From contig NZ_CP141048.1 in NCBI RefSeq assembly GCF_034627025.1, positions 124,001 through 188,000 on the forward strand: DNA of 64,000 nucleotides. Direction: 5' to 3'. This document shows positions 1-13,400 of the stretch, one piece after another. The position numbers were made by a program, and so were the translations under genes. The notes under the pieces were generated by a model that was given only the letters and a program-made list of their open reading frames with translations, did no database searches and had not been told where the DNA came from. Each line of letters begins with the position of its first letter. The stretch's first letter is position 1. The stretch is from Microvirga lotononidis. Its GTDB lineage: Bacteria; Pseudomonadota; Alphaproteobacteria; Rhizobiales; Beijerinckiaceae.

Positions 1-358
1 CCGGCGCAAGCGAAATGATTTTCATGTGGTTCTTGGCACGCAGTTCACGCGGAACGGGGCCGAAGATACGGGTGCCGACCGGCTCCTTCTGATTGTTGAT
101 CAGAACGGCGGCATTGCGGTCGAAACGGATGACCGAGCCGTCAGCGCGGCGGATGTCCTTGGCGGTGCGCACGACGACCGCCTTCATGACGTCGCCCTTC
201 TTCACGCGGCCGCGCGGGATAGCTTCTTTCACGGATACGACGATGATATCGCCCACGGAAGCGTACTTACGCTTCGAACCGCCGAGAACCTTGATGCACA
301 TCACGCGACGGGCGCCGGAATTGTCGGCGACGTCAAGATTCGTCTGCATCTGGATCAT
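1..358 (-). CDS. rplN: 50S ribosomal protein L14 (3' end cut by window edge)
   Basis: This is ribosomal protein L14 of the large subunit, which binds 23S rRNA near the inter-subunit bridges. The translation begins [16 protein letters not shown] and continues through the conserved VMCIKVLGG and [13 protein letters not shown] stretches, as in all bacterial L14. About 119 of the usual 122 residues are present; the last few codons and the stop lie outside the window. It continues the S10-spc order after rpsQ, with a spacer of about 160 nt in which I see no gene or clear hairpin. Confidence 0.97.
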   Translation of the reverse strand, partial: MIQMQTNLDVADNSGARRVMCIKVLGGSKRKYASVGDIIVVSVKEAIPRGRVKKGDVMKAVVVRTAKDIRRADGSVIRFDRNAAVLINNQKEPVGTRIFGPVPRELRAKNHMKIISLAP

Positions 359-521
359 GGCTTTGATCCTTTCCTTTGTTTCAGACAGGTTTCCGGGCCA
401 AGGCAGGATTGCCCCCCGGACTACGCCTGACGGGGATCTGACGTCCCCTGCCCTTCAAATGTCGAGAGAGGCGGCCGTATACACGAACCGCCCCCGTTAG
501 ACAACCCCAAAACGGAAGCCC

Positions 522-761
522 TTAGGCCTTCGCTTCGTTGACGAGCACCCAGGTCTTGAGTTTGGAGAACGGCTTGGTCTCTTCGATGAAGACCGTGTCG
601 CCCACCTTGGCAGTGTTGTTCTCATCGTGAGCGTGGTAGTTCTTCGTCTTACGCACGGTCTTCTTCAGAACCGGGTGCGTGAAACGACGTTCCACCTTCA
701 CGACGACCGTCTTGTCCTGCTTGTCGCTGACAACGACGCCCTGCAAAACGCGCTTCGGCAT
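522..761 (-). CDS. rpsQ: 30S ribosomal protein S17
   Basis: S17 is a primary 16S rRNA-binding protein of the small subunit with an OB fold. The 79-residue product starts [21 protein letters not shown] and carries the family signature [15 protein letters not shown] followed by KNYHAHDE. Length is normal for alphaproteobacteria. It lies 12 nt after rpmC in the S10 operon, so it is cotranscribed with its neighbours. Confidence 0.98.
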   Translation of the reverse strand: MPKRVLQGVVVSDKQDKTVVVKVERRFTHPVLKKTVRKTKNYHAHDENNTAKVGDTVFIEETKPFSKLKTWVLVNEAKA

Positions 762-773
762 CTTGATTTCCTC

Positions 774-986
774 TTAAGCCTTAGCCGCAGCGGCCTTCTG
801 GCGCTGCAGCGTCTTGACGCGGGCGATGTCCCGGCGGACCTCACGGACGCGTCCGGTGTTTTCGAGCTGGCCGGTCGCACGCTGGAAGCGCAGGTTGAAC
901 TGCTCCTTCTTCAGGTTCAGCAACTCGTCCGACAGCTGGTCCTGCGACATCGCGTTGAGGTCGGAGGCTCTCTGCTTAGACTTCAT
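774..986 (-). CDS. rpmC: 50S ribosomal protein L29
   Basis: L29 sits at the peptide-exit side of the 50S subunit next to L23 and helps form the docking site for trigger factor and SRP. The 70-residue product has the diagnostic [25 protein letters not shown] stretch (about residues 32-56, given here by its central motif) and a basic, alanine-rich tail. It is separated by about a dozen bases from rplP upstream and rpsQ downstream. Confidence 0.97.
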   Translation of the reverse strand: MKSKQRASDLNAMSQDQLSDELLNLKKEQFNLRFQRATGQLENTGRVREVRRDIARVKTLQRQKAAAAKA

Positions 987-997
987 GATCCCCTCCT

Positions 998-1411
998 TTA
1001 CTCGGCAATGCGCTGGATGAAGCGCGTCTTGATCGGGAGCTTGGCAGCGCCGAGACGGAGCGCCTCGCGGGCGATATCCTCCGGCACGCCGTCGATCTCG
1101 AACATGATGCGGCCAGGCTTAACCTTGGCTGCCCAATATTCGGGAGCGCCCTTACCCTTACCCATACGTACTTCGGTCGGCTTCGTCGACACCGGCACGT
1201 CCGGGAAGATGCGGATCCACACCCGGCCCGCGCGCTTCATGGCGCGGGTGATGGCGCGGCGAGCCGCCTCGATCTGACGAGCGTTGACACGCTCGGGTTC
1301 CATCGCCTTCAGGCCGAACTGGCCGAAGTTGAGGTCCGTACCGCCCTTCGCAGTGCCGGAGATACGGCCCTTGAACTGCTTACGGAACTTGGTTTTCTTC
1401 GGTTGCAACAT
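998..1411 (-). CDS. rplP: 50S ribosomal protein L16
   Basis: L16 organises the A-site region of the 50S subunit. The 137-residue protein begins [19 protein letters not shown] and contains the two family signatures, [18 protein letters not shown] (here [14 protein letters not shown]) and RMGKGKG near residues 82-88. Its length is typical. The start ATG follows a purine-rich AGGAGAGG element in the spacer after rpsC. Confidence 0.98.
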   Translation of the reverse strand: MLQPKKTKFRKQFKGRISGTAKGGTDLNFGQFGLKAMEPERVNARQIEAARRAITRAMKRAGRVWIRIFPDVPVSTKPTEVRMGKGKGAPEYWAAKVKPGRIMFEIDGVPEDIAREALRLGAAKLPIKTRFIQRIAE

Positions 1412-1435
1412 GGCAAACCTCTCCTGACCTCTCGG

Positions 1436-2140
1436 TTACGCCGCTTGCTCGCGGCGGCCACCGGAGCGGCCTCCTTCGTCGTTCATCCGCTTGTCCTGGG
1501 CCATCGGATCGTGCTCGAGGATTTCGCCCTTGAAGATCCAGACCTTGATGCCGCAGGTGCCATAGGTCGTGAAAGCCGTGGACGTTCCGTAATCCACATC
1601 CGCACGCAGGGTGTGCAGCGGAACGCGGCCCTCGCGGTACCATTCGAGGCGTGCGATTTCAGCGCCGCCCAGACGGCCCGAGCAGTTGATACGGATGCCC
1701 TCGGCGCCCAGACGCATCGCCGATTGAACGGCGCGCTTCATGGCGCGGCGGAAAGCGACACGGCGCTCAAGCTGCTGAGCGATCGAATCGGCCACCAGCG
1801 TCGCGTCGACTTCCGGCTTGCGGACTTCGACGATGTTGATCGCCACGTCGGCGTCCGTCATCTTCGAAACCAGCTTGCGCAGCTTCTCGATGTCGGCGCC
1901 CTTCTTGCCGATCACCACGCCCGGACGACCCGAGTGGATGGTGACGCGGCACTTCTTGTGCGGGCGTTCGATGACGATCTTCGAGACGGCGGCCTGCTTC
2001 AGCTGCTTCATGAGAGCTTCGCGGATCGCCATGTCCTCATGCATCAGCTTGGCGTACTCGCCCTTGCCGGCGAACCAGCGCGAGTCCCAGGTCCGGTTGA
2101 TGCCGAGCCGAAGACCGATCGGGTTGATTTTCTGACCCAT
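1436..2140 (-). CDS. rpsC: 30S ribosomal protein S3
   Basis: S3 lines the mRNA entry channel of the 30S head. The true N-terminus is [15 protein letters not shown]; the open frame extends upstream to about 2350, but that extension has no family similarity and overlaps rplV. The type-2 KH domain includes [13 protein letters not shown] (residues about 61-73). The C-terminal domain has the signature [20 protein letters not shown] (about residues 155-174). The product is 234 residues long, with an acidic/basic low-complexity tail usual in rhizobial S3. Confidence 0.97.
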   Translation of the reverse strand: MGQKINPIGLRLGINRTWDSRWFAGKGEYAKLMHEDMAIREALMKQLKQAAVSKIVIERPHKKCRVTIHSGRPGVVIGKKGADIEKLRKLVSKMTDADVAINIVEVRKPEVDATLVADSIAQQLERRVAFRRAMKRAVQSAMRLGAEGIRINCSGRLGGAEIARLEWYREGRVPLHTLRADVDYGTSTAFTTYGTCGIKVWIFKGEILEHDPMAQDKRMNDEGGRSGGRREQAA

Positions 2141-2151
2141 CTGGTTCTCCT

Positions 2152-2532
2152 TTATGCCTGTTCGGCAACTTCCCGAACCACGATCGTGAGGTTCGAGAAC
2201 GGCTTCATGATACGAGCACCCCGGCCGCGGGCCCGGGCGTGGAAGCGCTTCATGACGAGCGCCTTGCCGACATAGGCCTGGCTGACCACGAGATCGTCCA
2301 CATCGAGGTTGTGGTTGTTCTCGGCGTTGGCAATGGCGCTCTCGAGGCACTTCTTCACGTCGCGCGCAATGCGCTTGCGGGAGAACTCGAGATCGGCGAG
2401 AGCCGCAGAAACCTTCTTGCCGCGGATAAGGGCCGCAACAAGGTTGAGCTTCTGGGGGCTGACGCGCAGCATGCGAGCGACGGCTTGAGCCTCGGTGTCG
2501 CTCAGTGCGCGAGGAGTCGCGGCCTTACCCAT
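2152..2532 (-). CDS. rplV: 50S ribosomal protein L22
   Basis: L22 lines the nascent-peptide exit tunnel with a long beta-hairpin. The 126-residue product contains [20 protein letters not shown] at about residues 20-39 and the family signature near the C-terminus, [17 protein letters not shown]. The tunnel hairpin region is intact, with no insertion or deletion of the kind linked to macrolide resistance that I can recognise. Its start is one base from the rpsS stop. Confidence 0.97.
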   Translation of the reverse strand: MGKAATPRALSDTEAQAVARMLRVSPQKLNLVAALIRGKKVSAALADLEFSRKRIARDVKKCLESAIANAENNHNLDVDDLVVSQAYVGKALVMKRFHARARGRGARIMKPFSNLTIVVREVAEQA

Positions 2533-2533
2533 C

Positions 2534-2812
2534 TTACTTCCTCTTCGCCTTCTTGTCCGCCGCGTGGCCGTGGAAAGTGCGGGTCGGCGAGAACTCGCCG
2601 AACTTGTGACCCACCATTTCCTCGTTCACGGAGACGGGAATGTGCTTCTGACCGTTGTAGACCCCGAAGGTGAGGCCCACGAACTGCGGGAGGATCGTGG
2701 AGCGGCGGCTCCAGATCTTGATAACCTCGTTGCGGCCCGAGGAACGGGCAGCCTCGGCCTTCTTGAGGAGGTAGCCGTCGACGAACGGACCCTTCCAAAG
2801 CGAACGTGCCAT
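2534..2812 (-). CDS. rpsS: 30S ribosomal protein S19
   Basis: S19 is a head protein of the 30S subunit that contacts S13 and the P-site tRNA. The 92-residue product starts [20 protein letters not shown] and carries the signature [20 protein letters not shown]. Length and both motifs are canonical. It follows rplB by 15 nt and precedes rplV almost without a gap, suggesting translational coupling. Confidence 0.98.
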   Translation of the reverse strand: MARSLWKGPFVDGYLLKKAEAARSSGRNEVIKIWSRRSTILPQFVGLTFGVYNGQKHIPVSVNEEMVGHKFGEFSPTRTFHGHAADKKAKRK

Positions 2813-2827
2813 GACGTGCCTCTATCC

Positions 2828-3664
2828 TTACTTCTTCCGAGCGTGGCGGCTCGACACGATGAACTTGTCGGTCCGCTTGTTCGAACGGGTTTTCTTGCCC
2901 TTGGTCGGTACGCCCCACGGGGACACCGGATGACGACCACCGGAGGTACGGCCTTCACCACCACCGTGCGGGTGGTCGATCGGGTTCATGGCGACGCCGC
3001 GGTTGTGCGGACGCTTGCCGAGCCAACGGTTACGACCAGCCTTACCGATCGAGGTGTTCATGTGGTCAGGGTTCGACACCGCGCCGACGCTGGCGAAGCA
3101 CAGCCCGTGGACCAGGCGCTGCTCACCGGAGTTCAGGCGGATCGTCACGTAGCCCTGGTCACGACCCACGATCTGAGCGTAGGTGCCGGCGGAACGGGCG
3201 AGTGCGCCGCCCTTGCCGATCTTCAGCTCGACGTTGTGGATGATCGTTCCCACCGGCATGTTGCCGATCGGCATCGCGTTGCCCGGCTTGATGTCGACCT
3301 GCTCGCCGGCCGACACCTGATCGCCGACAGCCAGACGCTGCGGGGCCAGGATGTAGGCCTGCTCGCCGTCGGCGTAGCGGATCAGAGCGATGAAGGCGGT
3401 GCGGTTCGGATCGTACTCGATCCGCTCCACGGTCGCCACATCGCCCAGACGGGCGCGACGCTTGAAGTCGACCAGACGGAGGGTGCGCTTGTGACCACCG
3501 CCACGGAAGCGGACGGTCACGCGACCCAGGTTGTTACGGCCGCCGGAGGAGCTCTTGCCCTCCGTCAGCTTCTTGACCGGCTTGCCCTTGTAGAGCTCGC
3601 TGCGGTCGACGATCACCAGCTGGCGCAGGCCGGGGGTGATCGGTTTGAATGTTTTCAAAGCCAT
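2828..3664 (-). CDS. rplB: 50S ribosomal protein L2
   Basis: L2 is one of the most conserved 50S proteins and is needed for subunit association and the peptidyl-transferase centre. The 278-residue product begins [20 protein letters not shown] and carries the C-terminal signature [14 protein letters not shown], which includes the histidine essential for activity. N-terminal OB-like and C-terminal SH3-like domains are both complete. It lies in S10-operon order between rplW and rpsS. Confidence 0.98.
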   Translation of the reverse strand: MALKTFKPITPGLRQLVIVDRSELYKGKPVKKLTEGKSSSGGRNNLGRVTVRFRGGGHKRTLRLVDFKRRARLGDVATVERIEYDPNRTAFIALIRYADGEQAYILAPQRLAVGDQVSAGEQVDIKPGNAMPIGNMPVGTIIHNVELKIGKGGALARSAGTYAQIVGRDQGYVTIRLNSGEQRLVHGLCFASVGAVSNPDHMNTSIGKAGRNRWLGKRPHNRGVAMNPIDHPHGGGEGRTSGGRHPVSPWGVPTKGKKTRSNKRTDKFIVSSRHARKK

Positions 3665-3684
3665 CGGATCACTCTCTCAACCGA

Positions 3685-3981
3685 TCAGAGGCCTGTCGTG
3701 ACGTCGATGGTCTGGCCCTCAACGAGGGTTACGACCGCCTTCTTCACGTCCGACCGCTGGCCGCGGGTGCCGCGGAACATCTTCACCTTGCCCTTGGTGA
3801 CGAGCGTGTTGACGCTCTTCACCTTGACATCGAACAGCTTCTCCACCGCTTCCTTGATCTGCGGCTTCGTCGCATCCGGACGCACCTTGAAGACGACCTT
3901 GTTCTGTTCGGACAGGGTCGTGGCCTTCTCGGTGATGACCGGGCTTACGATCACATCGTAATGGCGCGGGTCCAGGCTCAT
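3685..3981 (-). CDS. rplW: 50S ribosomal protein L23
   Basis: L23 forms the exit-site platform that recruits trigger factor and SRP. The 98-residue product starts [20 protein letters not shown] and carries the family motif [18 protein letters not shown]. Its ATG overlaps the rplD stop by four bases (ATGA), a classic coupling arrangement. Confidence 0.97.
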   Translation of the reverse strand: MSLDPRHYDVIVSPVITEKATTLSEQNKVVFKVRPDATKPQIKEAVEKLFDVKVKSVNTLVTKGKVKMFRGTRGQRSDVKKAVVTLVEGQTIDVTTGL

Positions 3982-4598
3982 TTGAAACGCGCCTCCAGCG
4001 CATCGACAGCCGACTTCGTGAGAACGAGCTTCTCGCGACGCAGGATGTCATAGACGTTGATGCCCTGCACCGGCAGGACGTCGATGTTCGGGATGTTGCG
4101 AGCAGCCCGCTGGAAGTTCGTCTCGATCTCAGCGCCGCCGATGATCAGGGCGTTGCCGAGGCCGAGCTTGCCGAAGCGCTCGACGAGAGCCTTCGTCTTC
4201 GGCTCGGCGAGCTTCACGTCGTCGATCACGACGAGCGAAGCGTCCTTGGCCTTGGACGAGAGCGCGTGCTTCAGGGCGAGAGCGCGAACCTTCTTGGGCA
4301 GGTCGTGAGCATGGCTGCGGACCTGCGGGCCGAAGGCACGACCGCCGCCCCGGAACTGGGGAGCGCTCGCGGCGCCGTGACGGGCGCTGCCGGTGCCCTT
4401 CTGCTTGTAGACCTTCTTCGTCGTCCGGTCGATGTCCGAACGATTCTTGACGGCGTGCGTGCCGGCCTGGCGCTTGGCGAGCTGCCAGCGGACGCAGCGG
4501 GCCAGCAGGTCGGCGCGCGGCTCGAGACCGAAGATGGTCTCGTTCAGGTCGACCGAACCGGCGTTGCCGCCTTCGAGCGTGGTGATATCAAGCTTCAT
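3978..4598 (-). CDS. rplD: 50S ribosomal protein L4
   Basis: L4 binds 23S rRNA and reaches into the exit tunnel; in many bacteria it also represses its own S10 operon. The 206-residue product starts [23 protein letters not shown] one codon upstream is also open, but the ATG at 4598 overlaps the rplC stop by one base (TGATG), which fits coupling. The tunnel loop [24 protein letters not shown] is complete (about residues 65-88, quoted by its ends GTGSARHG and GGGRAFGP). Confidence 0.97.
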   Translation of the reverse strand: MKLDITTLEGGNAGSVDLNETIFGLEPRADLLARCVRWQLAKRQAGTHAVKNRSDIDRTTKKVYKQKGTGSARHGAASAPQFRGGGRAFGPQVRSHAHDLPKKVRALALKHALSSKAKDASLVVIDDVKLAEPKTKALVERFGKLGLGNALIIGGAEIETNFQRAARNIPNIDVLPVQGINVYDILRREKLVLTKSAVDALEARFK

Positions 4599-5326
4599 CA
4601 CGCATTCTCCTCTTGGGCCTGCTCAGCCTGGGCGACCGGCGCAGCGTCGTTGGCCGTGCGGAACGAGCCGGGCATCGGCACTTCCTTCGGCAGCTTGCGC
4701 TTCACCGCGTCGCGGACGAAGATCCAGCCGCCGGCCACGCCGGGAACGGCGCCCTCGACCAGGATCAGACCGCGCTCGACGTCGGTCGACACGACACGCA
4801 GGTTCTGCGTGGTGACGCGCTCGACGCCCAGGTGACCCGGCATCTTCTTGTTCTTGAACGTCTTGCCCGGATCCTGGCGGCCACCGGTCGAACCGATCGA
4901 GCGGTGGGAGATCGACACGCCGTGAGAGGCGCGCAGACCGCCGAAGTTCCAGCGCTTCATGCCGCCGGCGAAGCCCTTACCCGTCGTGATGCCCGTGACG
5001 TCCACGAACTGACCAGCAACGAAGTGATCGGCGGTGATCTCGGCGCCAACCGGGATGACAGCATCCTCGGAGACGCGGAACTCCGCGAGCTTGCGCTTCG
5101 GCTCGACCTGGGCGACGGCGAAACTTCCGCGCTCGGCCTTCGAAACGTTCTTCACCTTGGCCTTGCCGACGCCGACCTGCAGCGCGGTGTAGCCGTTCTT
5201 TTCCTTGGTCCGGTGGGCGACGACCTGGCAGCTGTCGACCTTCAGAACCGTGACCGGGACATGCTCGCCTGCATCCGTGAAGATGCGGGTCATCCCGACT
5301 TTCTGTGCAATGACGCCTGAGCGCAT
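4598..5326 (-). CDS. rplC: 50S ribosomal protein L3
   Basis: L3 is an early-assembly 50S protein whose extended loop reaches the peptidyl-transferase centre. The 242-residue product begins [20 protein letters not shown] and has the signature [18 protein letters not shown] followed by SHRSIGSTG. The C-terminal 20 residues form an Ala/Glu/Gln-rich tail, common in rhizobial L3. It is 47 nt downstream of rpsJ. Confidence 0.97.
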   Translation of the reverse strand: MRSGVIAQKVGMTRIFTDAGEHVPVTVLKVDSCQVVAHRTKEKNGYTALQVGVGKAKVKNVSKAERGSFAVAQVEPKRKLAEFRVSEDAVIPVGAEITADHFVAGQFVDVTGITTGKGFAGGMKRWNFGGLRASHGVSISHRSIGSTGGRQDPGKTFKNKKMPGHLGVERVTTQNLRVVSTDVERGLILVEGAVPGVAGGWIFVRDAVKRKLPKEVPMPGSFRTANDAAPVAQAEQAQEENA

Positions 5327-5373
5327 GTGCGTATCCTCTCGGCGTGTCTACCGAAGGCTCCAAGCCCGAAGGC

Positions 5374-5682
<309 letters not shown>

Positions 5683-5749
5683 GGCTTATCCATTCAACAA
5701 GGGAAGCGACCGAGCCGAAACCCGGCCGCTGTCCTTTGATCCTCTCAAA

Positions 5750-6940
<1,191 letters not shown>

Positions 6941-6985
6941 CGTGGCACCCGTTCCTTTGATCTTTCAAATAGTCGCTTAGTGGGT

Positions 6986-9061
<2,076 letters not shown>

Positions 9062-9080
9062 CGCTCAGCTCCTCGGGCCG

Positions 9081-9551
9081 TTACCAGCGGTAGTGCGAGA
9101 ACGCACGGTTGGCTTCCGCCATACGGTGGGTGTCTTCGCGCTTCTTCACGGCGTTGCCGCGGTTGTTGGAGGCGTCGAGCAACTCGGCGGAGAGACGCTC
9201 GACCATGGTCTTGTCGTTCCGACCGCGAGCGGCCTGGATGATCCAGCGGATCGCCAGAGCCTGACGGCGCTCGGTACGAACTTCGACCGGGACCTGATAG
9301 GTCGCACCGCCGACGCGGCGGGAACGAACCTCGATCGCAGGAGCGACGTTGTCGAGGGCCTGCTTGAACACCTCGAGGGGGTTCGCCTTCGCACGGCTCT
9401 CGATGCTGTCGAAGGCACCGTAGACGATGCTCTCGGCAGCGGACTTCTTGCCGTCGTACATGATGGAATTCATGAACTTGGTGACGACGATATCCCCGAA
9501 CTTCGGATCCGGGATGATCTCACGCTTCTCAGCGCTGTGGCGGCGGGACAT
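9081..9551 (-). CDS. rpsG: 30S ribosomal protein S7
   Basis: S7 nucleates assembly of the 30S head and contacts the E-site tRNA. The 156-residue product starts [20 protein letters not shown] and carries [18 protein letters not shown] and the C-terminal AFSHYRW ending typical of the family. It follows rpsL by 27 nt. Confidence 0.98.
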   Translation of the reverse strand: MSRRHSAEKREIIPDPKFGDIVVTKFMNSIMYDGKKSAAESIVYGAFDSIESRAKANPLEVFKQALDNVAPAIEVRSRRVGGATYQVPVEVRTERRQALAIRWIIQAARGRNDKTMVERLSAELLDASNNRGNAVKKREDTHRMAEANRAFSHYRW

Positions 9552-9578
9552 GAACTGACCTCAATGACAGTTGACGGC

Positions 9579-9950
9579 TTACTTCGGCCGCTTCGCGCCG
9601 TACTTCGAACGACGCTGCTTACGATTCTTCACGCCCTGGGTGTCGAGGACACCGCGGAGGATGTGATAGCGCACACCCGGAAGGTCCTTCACACGGCCGC
9701 CGCGGATCATGACCACGGAGTGCTCCTGAAGGTTGTGACCTTCACCCGGGATGTACCCGATGACTTCGAACCCGTTCGTCAGACGAACCTTGGCGACCTT
9801 ACGGAGAGCCGAGTTCGGCTTCTTCGGGGTCGTCGTATAAACGCGCGTGCACACGCCACGCTTCTGCGGGCAGGCCTCAAGCGCGGGAACCTTGTTCCGG
9901 CTCTTTTGCGCCGTCCGCGGCTTGCGGATCAGCTGAGAGATCGTTGGCAT
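9579..9950 (-). CDS. rpsL: 30S ribosomal protein S12
   Basis: S12 controls decoding accuracy at the A site. I chose [12 protein letters not shown] as the start (123 residues); an in-frame ATG 14 codons upstream gives an unsupported extension. The streptomycin-relevant lysines are wild type: K43 in [13 protein letters not shown] and the K in [13 protein letters not shown]. It is the first gene of the str set, preceded by a 468-nt spacer instead of by rpoC, because an RTX gene lies between them. Confidence 0.98.
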   Translation of the reverse strand: MPTISQLIRKPRTAQKSRNKVPALEACPQKRGVCTRVYTTTPKKPNSALRKVAKVRLTNGFEVIGYIPGEGHNLQEHSVVMIRGGRVKDLPGVRYHILRGVLDTQGVKNRKQRRSKYGAKRPK

Positions 9951-10418
9951 CCTGTGCCCTCTTTCACCAGCCACCGACCCGGTGGCCTTCAAGTGTCTTC
10001 AACGGTTGACGCTGCACTTCGCCGTGCGGACCTGTTCGGGTACACAAAACGAAGCCACGCCATTGACTTGGGTAAGCCCCTGGCGCGGTACGATTGCAGA
10101 GGACCACGATATCGTGCACCGCGGTCGTGCCCTAAATCTGACAAGTGTCAGTCAAGGTTGAGTTCGGCAGCGTTTAGGTGGCATCGGTCGAAGCTAGGCG
10201 CTTCGACTGGCGAAAACCTACGGCCAGCCGGAAAGTCCGGTCTCTCTAGCGCCCGAGTCGCCCAAAGTCAACTCTTTTTCACTGGGAGAGCCGGAGCTTA
10301 GCCATCCGGGCCGCCTAGCCCTGGATCCGAAAAGCTGCCGCATGGTCATGGGCCGGGAAACCGGTCCTATCCATAGGCCCGCGCGAACTCGGCATGAGCC
10401 TGATACCACAATTTCAGG
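9951..10418. other. Intergenic region upstream of the str operon
   Basis: This 468-nt spacer lies between rpsL and the RTX gene. I see no credible gene in it. It contains a TTGACT-17-TAGAGA promoter candidate (listed separately), a second TTGACT on the minus strand at 10150-10155, and two short perfect palindromes: CTGACA-AG-TGTCAG at 10138-10151 and CACGATATCGTG at 10105-10116. A 6-bp hairpin (GCCTGA/TCAGGC, 10398-10419) sits just after the RTX stop but lacks a U-run, so it is at best a weak terminator. Confidence 0.5.
10243..10271 (-). promoter_or_regulatory. Candidate sigma-70 promoter for rpsL-rpsG-fusA-tuf
   Basis: On the minus strand TTGACT (10266-10271) is followed after exactly 17 nt by TAGAGA (10243-10248). 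The -35 matches the vegetative consensus in five of six positions; the -10 matches only in three. Transcription would begin near 10236, leaving a leader of about 285 nt before rpsL. Position supports it; the weak -10 limits confidence. Confidence 0.4.
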
Positions 10419-13400
10419 CTAAACCATGAAGAAATCCTTATAGGTGATCTCGCCGCCGGTCTTCCTGCTGGAATCGTAGGTGACGGTGGCGATCTCCAGG
10501 GCCTTCTGCTTCGTGCCCGAGCCGTCGGCATCGAAATAGAGCCTGTAGGTCTTGGCATTGATCTTCTTGGCGATGAAAAAGTCGTCCGCCTGCTTGGCCT
10601 CGCCGAGGGCGAACCAGCCGCTCTTGATGGCAATGGGCTTGTCGAGCGAGGCGCCTTTTCCCTTCAGATACTTGGCAATGGTCGCATTGCTGAAGGCGGC
10701 ATCGTCGAAGTAGAGCGAATCGTACTTGGCCTGGAAATCCTTCACGATGTCGACATGGTCCTTATAGTCCCGCTTCGTGACCTTGACGTCGAACAGGAAG
10801 GCGTCGCGGTTCGGGTCCGCCGCATTCCACTTGCCGCCGGTAAGCGTGTCCTTGCCGGCTCCGCCGGCGAGAATGTCGTCGCCCGCATCGCCTGACAGGA
10901 TGTCATTGCCGCTCCCGCCGAACAGGCAGTCGCCGCCGAAGCCGCCCGACAGCCTGTCGTTCAGGGCGCCGCCATAGAACACGTCGCCGGCAGCCGAGCC
11001 GACAGTGGTCTCCCGGTCCACGTCGGCAACATGGATGACGAAGGTCTTGTCGAGGCTCTGCCCGCTCTCGTCCGTCGCGCGCACCTTGATGGAATGTTGG
11101 GTTTTCTGCTCGTAGTCGAGCAGGAACCCGTTCCCCACAACGATCTTGTCACCCCGTATCTCGAACCGTCCGCCAGCGTCTTCGAGAAGGGTATAGGTAT
11201 ACCGTCCTTCCAGATCCGGATCGATCGTGGTCAGCGACCCGACCTCCGTCCCTGCCGCCGCCAGTTCGGATACGGGGTGGCTCGCGAATCTGACGTCGGT
11301 CGGCGCCTCTGCGACGTTGGTGACAGTGACCGTCACCTTCTCGATATAGGTAAGCCCCTCCGAGTCGGTTGTCCTGACCCAGAGGTCGTACGTGCCGACC
11401 TGAGCATCGTCGAGAGCCGATCTGAGAATGATCTGGTTGCTGCCGTTCTCGATCTTGAACAGAGGATGCTGAGCGTTCGGCAAAGCGCCGCCGGACGCGT
11501 CGGCCACAAGATCGTAGGTGTGGGTGTCTCCGCTCTGGTCGGTCGTGGCAAGCGTAGCGATCACTGTGCCGATTGCCGCACCTTCAGCCACCGAGCCCCC
11601 GGTCACGACGATGTCGCTCGGCGCCGTGTTGGTGACCAGGTTTATGGTGAACTCTTGCCATGTGCTCAGGCCGTCGGCATCCGTCGCTTTGATCCAGATC
11701 GCCGTTTGATCGCCCAGGGCCTGTAACGCGCTCGCACTATCCACGACGAGCCTGCCGTCGACGATCTTGAAGGGACCGCCCGGTTCGACCTCCGCATGCG
11801 TGCCGTTGCCGGTGACGATGGCATAGGAATGCGTGTCCCCCAAATCCTCATCGACCGCGTGCAACTGGCCTATGATCCGTCCGCCCCCGGCGGATCTCGA
11901 CACGCTGGCCGTCACCGCTCCCGCTGAGCCAAAATCGATCGCCGTCGGCGCTTCGTTGGCGTTGTCGAGCGTGACGGTGATCGTCTGCTCGAACGCCGTG
12001 CCGGGAGTGCCGGCAATCTCGGCGCGGATCTTGAAGGTGAACGTGCCGTTCGCATAATCCTCCCGGTTCAGCACGGCGGTCTGCCGGAGGTTGTTGTCGT
12101 CAGTGACCGCAAACAGCGTCGCCAGCGTCGCGGCATCCGGGTTCGTATTGCCCTCCCCGGCGGTCGAGACGAGCGAATATGTGTACAGGCCCTGGTCGCC
12201 CCCCTGGACGGCCAGGCCGCCGAAATTGGCAATCGGGACCGCGTTTTCCGTAAGTACGAGGGTGGTCACTCCGCCGACTCGAACGGCGGTCGGGGCTTCG
12301 ACCACGTTCGTGACGTTGATCACGATGTCCTGGATGAAACTCTGTGCCGGGCTGCCGGAATCGGTGGTCTCGATCTTCACGGAGGTGACGCCGCCGTTGT
12401 ACTGCTCACGGTCAAGCACGACGCCGCTCTTCAACTTGAGAGCGAAGACCCCACTCCCCGCCGCCGTCTCCACGATCTCGAACGGCGAATTGACCGTAGG
12501 GGCATTGTTGACGTCGACGATCCGATAGGTATGGGTCTGTCCAGCATCCTCGTCGGTCGTGGACAAGACCCCGATGATGCGGCCGGCCTCCCCGTTCTCG
12601 GCGATGGCGATCGCGGTGGCGGGAGCTTCAGCGCCCACGGCGACCTTTACGGCGCTTGGGACTTCGTTGGCAGGATCGACCGTAACCGTCACGAGCTGCC
12701 ACTTGCTCAGGTTTCCGGCATCCTTCGCTCGGATCCAGAGCGTCTGGGAACCCAGGAACGTCCCCAAGCCGCCAGCCCCGACGACGAGCTTGCCGTTAGA
12801 GATGCTGAAGGCGCCGGCGACCTCCACCACGCTGTTCTCGCCCTCGACGAGGGTGAACTCGAGAGCATCGCCATCGGGATCCAGGCCGCGCAAGGTCGCA
12901 ATCTCGTCGCCGGCATCCGCGCTCTGTGAGACCCGCACGGCCGTATGACCAGGAGTGCCGAAGTCGATTGATGTCGGCGCTTCGTTGACGTCGGTCACGG
13001 TGATGACGATGGTCTGCTCGAACGCGGTCCCGGGGACGCCCGCCATCTCGGCATGGATCTTGAAGCTGAACGTGCCACCGGCATAGGCCTCGTGATCGAA
13101 GGCGCCGATCTTCCTGAGATTCTGTCCGTCGATGGCAAAGAGCTGCGCCAGGGCTGTGGCGGTCGGGTTGGTGTTGCCTTCAGCCGCGGTCGAAACGAGG
13201 GTGTAGGTGTAGGATCCGCTGTCGCCGCCGACATTCATCAATGCTTGAATGACTTGACTGGAATCGTTTTCAGGGAAGCTTGAAGGGCCGAGGACCGTGA
13301 TCCCCGTCGGGCCTTCGACGACGTTCTCAACCGTTACGGCGATCGGCTCGACACTGGTATGGCCGGCCGAATCCGTGACCCGCAGGTAGAGTGTGAACGC

